The position numbers and the translations under genes are program-made. Below are positions 13,097-14,661 of a stretch of 14,661 nt of DNA, one piece after another. Source of the DNA: CAIXSC01 sp040381235 (lineage in GTDB: Bacteria > Planctomycetota > Planctomycetia > Pirellulales > Pirellulaceae); the NCBI GenBank assembly GCA_040381235.1, contig JBEIHS010000095.1, positions 1 through 14,661 of the forward strand, read 5' to 3'. Position 1 is the first letter of the stretch. Each line of letters opens with the position of its first letter. Below the pieces are notes generated by a model, which was given only the letters and a program-made list of their open reading frames with translations, had not been told where the DNA came from and did not search any database.

Positions 13097-14661
13097 ATGG
13101 GAAACCCCCTGGCGATTTTGCGACGTTATCAGAAGACGCTGCTGGCTGTCTTCGGCGTCATCATCATGTTCGTGTTCGTGGTTGGCAGCGGTGTCGACCA
13201 GTACTTTAGCAACCGAGCGGGCGGCGTGCGGGTCGCCGAACCGGTGGTGACCTGGGTCGACGGGCAAATCAGCGACCAGGACATCGGTTACATGCGTCAT
13301 CGCCACGAGGTGACGATGCGGTTTCTCGAAGAAGTCTTGAAGCTGGCGCGGGAACGCCAAGGGAGCCCCAAAGTCGGTCCGCTGAACGACGGCGGCTCGC
13401 CCGGCGACCTGATGCGGACGATGATGTTCGTCAAACGCGCCCAGCAAATCGGCTTGGTCGTCGACGACGATTCCGTGTTCTCCTACCTACAGCGGCTCAG
13501 CGACGGCAAACTCGATAATACGGATTACGCGAGAATTATCGAAAATATTCCCAACCGCCATCTGACCCAGCAGCAGATTTTCGAAGAACTGCGGCGGAAG
13601 TTGTCGGCGTATTACGTGGCGAGCATGGCGACGACGGGCATGTTCACCACCTCGCCCGGCAAGTCCTGGCAGTTCTACAAGCGAATCCATCAACGCGTTC
13701 AGGCGGAAGTTCTCGCCGTCCCCGTGGCCGACTTCACCAGCCAAGTGGCTGAGCCGACCGCGGAGGAAATCGCCGAGGAATTCGAGAAGCACAAACGGAG
13801 CTACTCGAACCCGGCTTCGCCCGATCCCGGCTATCGCCAACGCAAGCGGGCCGCGTTCGAGTACCTGAAGTTCAATCTTCAGCCGCTCTTGGACGCGGAG
13901 AAAAAGAAGCTCACCGAGGACGAGTTGCGGAAGGAATACGACCTGCGAGTAAGTCGCGGCGAATTCAAGGTTCCCGAACTGCCGCCCGCGACTCCCCCGG
14001 GTGCCGAGAAACCAGCGGACGGCGCCGCAGGTGAAAAACCGGCCCCTGAAAAACCGGAGACGGAGAAACCGGCTGAAAAGCCGGCAGCCGACAAGCCGGC
14101 GACCGAAAAGCCGGCAGCTGAAAAGCCGGCGGAAAAACCGGCGGCGGAACAGCCAACTGAGAAACCAGCGGCCGAGAAACCAGCGGAAGAAAAGCCAGCG
14201 GCCGAGAAGCCAGCGGCCGAGAAGCCAGCAGCCGAAAAGCCAGCCGAAAAACCGGCGGATGGCAGTGGTGGTGCATGTCAGGACGAAAAGCCAGTTGACA
14301 AGCCCACGGAAAAGCCGGCTGAAAAGCCGGCCGAAGACTCTGCTGCAAAGCCGGCCGAAAAGCCCGCTGAGAAGCCGGCCGAAACACCGGCTGAGAAACC
14401 GGCGGAAAAGCCCGCTGAAAAGCCAACGGAAAAACCGGCTGAAAAGCCGGCTGAGGACTCTGCTGCAAAGCCCGCCGAGAAACCGGCTGAGGACTCGACT
14501 GCGAAACCGGCGGAAAAGCCTGCCGTGAAGATTCGGCCGTTTGACGAGGTTAAGGACGAAATCGCCACGTCGCTCGCTCGGCCCCGCGCCGAAGCCGCGC
14601 GAACCAAAGCGCTCGACGAAGCCCGCAAAGAACTCGACGAGTACGCTCGCTGGTATCGGAC
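13097..14661 (+). CDS. SurA/PpiD-like membrane-anchored protein with Lys-Pro-Ala-Glu insert (partial, runs off right edge)
   Basis: At least 521 residues are encoded with no stop before the window ends. The start MGNPLAILRRYQKTLLAVFG leads into one membrane segment at about 13-31, leaving the rest in the periplasm. This layout and the following helical region (48-290) resemble the N-terminal chaperone part of SurA/PpiD peptidyl-prolyl isomerases in planctomycetes, which assist folding of exported proteins. The helical segments TAEEIAEEFEKHKRSYSNPASPDPGYR (221-247) and LTEDELRKEYDLRVSRGEFKVPE (272-294) are typical in style. Residues 303-476 are an insert of Glu-Lys-Pro-Ala repeats. The SurA/PpiD-like pattern resumes at IRPFDEVKDEIATSLARPRAEAARTKALDEA (479-509). 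No PPIC isomerase motif is visible in the available part; it may lie further right or be absent. A strong promoter, hairpin and ribosome binding site precede the gene. Confidence 0.8.
   Translation, partial: MGNPLAILRRYQKTLLAVFGVIIMFVFVVGSGVDQYFSNRAGGVRVAEPVVTWVDGQISDQDIGYMRHRHEVTMRFLEEVLKLARERQGSPKVGPLNDGGSPGDLMRTMMFVKRAQQIGLVVDDDSVFSYLQRLSDGKLDNTDYARIIENIPNRHLTQQQIFEELRRKLSAYYVASMATTGMFTTSPGKSWQFYKRIHQRVQAEVLAVPVADFTSQVAEPTAEEIAEEFEKHKRSYSNPASPDPGYRQRKRAAFEYLKFNLQPLLDAEKKKLTEDELRKEYDLRVSRGEFKVPELPPATPPGAEKPADGAAGEKPAPEKPETEKPAEKPAADKPATEKPAAEKPAEKPAAEQPTEKPAAEKPAEEKPAAEKPAAEKPAAEKPAEKPADGSGGACQDEKPVDKPTEKPAEKPAEDSAAKPAEKPAEKPAETPAEKPAEKPAEKPTEKPAEKPAEDSAAKPAEKPAEDSTAKPAEKPAVKIRPFDEVKDEIATSLARPRAEAARTKALDEARKELDEYARWYR
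14003..14524 (+). repeat. Glu-Lys-Pro-Ala low-complexity repeat tract
   Basis: About 174 codons are dominated by imperfect EKPA and EKPAA units (12 or 15 bp), with interspersed longer units such as EDSAAKPA, which occurs at residues 413-420 and again at 453-460. A single break at about 388-395 (DGSGGACQ) introduces the only cysteine of the tract. Units vary freely in synonymous codons, so this is an older, drifting repeat than the 15-bp repeats elsewhere in the window. The opposite strand shows apparent reading frames of Gly-Phe-Ser-Ala repeats that are only its shadow. Confidence 0.93.

Noticed and set aside
12938..13447. Long open extension upstream of the topA ATG on the minus strand
   Set aside because: The conserved topoisomerase start lies just after the ATG at 12937. 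The extension overlaps the divergent promoter, ribosome binding site and start of the SurA/PpiD-like gene, and has no conserved-looking sequence.
13879..14628. Minus-strand frames with Gly-Phe-Ser-Ala repeats
   Set aside because: They are the complement of the Glu-Lys-Pro-Ala repeat tract. The plus frame continues a membrane-anchored protein with a clear start, while the minus frames have no supported start or context.
1..14661. Mobile element, defence system, tRNA or rRNA
   Set aside because: No transposase, integrase, nuclease or toxin-antitoxin motif, no cloverleaf and no rRNA-like stretch were recognised on either strand.

Overview
The window looks like chromosomal DNA from a member of the Planctomycetota (probably a Pirellulales-type lineage). 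This is an inference from gene content. It is GC-rich (roughly 60-65% by eye), with few Shine-Dalgarno sequences. It carries a multihaem cytochrome c with an embedded PA14 domain next to a secreted DGDG-motif beta-propeller of the 'Pirellula/Verrucomicrobium' dehydrogenase type. It also carries a secreted HEAT-like protein and a topoisomerase I with four C-terminal repeats in place of zinc fingers. No rRNA, tRNA, CRISPR array, integrase or insertion sequence is visible.

Layout. Positions 1-241 are non-coding and hold two copies of a roughly 95-bp tandem repeat unit that probably continues to the left. On the minus strand, 242-1576 encodes a membrane-anchored Deg/HtrA serine protease resembling chloroplast DEG1. 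Divergent from it across about 220 bp is a plus-strand cluster. It comprises a secreted pentahaem cytochrome with a PA14 domain (1796-4636), a secreted beta-propeller (4667-6229) and an S4-domain RluA-type pseudouridine synthase (6259-7206), with gaps of only about 30 bp. A separate plus-strand gene (7344-8477) has its own promoter-like box, a foldable leader and a good ribosome binding site, and encodes a secreted repeat-rich protein. It converges with a minus-strand pair, topA (12937-9890) followed 6 bp later by an ABC-transporter permease of the MacB/FtsX class (9883-8642). Divergent from topA, a strong promoter and a 5'-leader hairpin precede a membrane-anchored SurA/PpiD-like protein (13097 to beyond the right edge), interrupted by about 174 residues of Lys-Pro-Ala-Glu repeats.

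How they work together. The cytochrome and propeller plausibly form a periplasmic substrate-oxidising and electron-transfer pair. HtrA and the SurA/PpiD-like protein belong to envelope protein quality control. TopA and the pseudouridine synthase are housekeeping. A recurring theme is in-frame short tandem repeats (15-bp units in three unrelated genes, plus a Lys-Pro-Ala-Glu tract in a fourth), suggesting local repeat expansion in linker regions. I see no clearly new defence or mobile system. The most notable items are the split cytochrome/propeller module, the repeat expansions, the structured leaders and the left-edge repeat.
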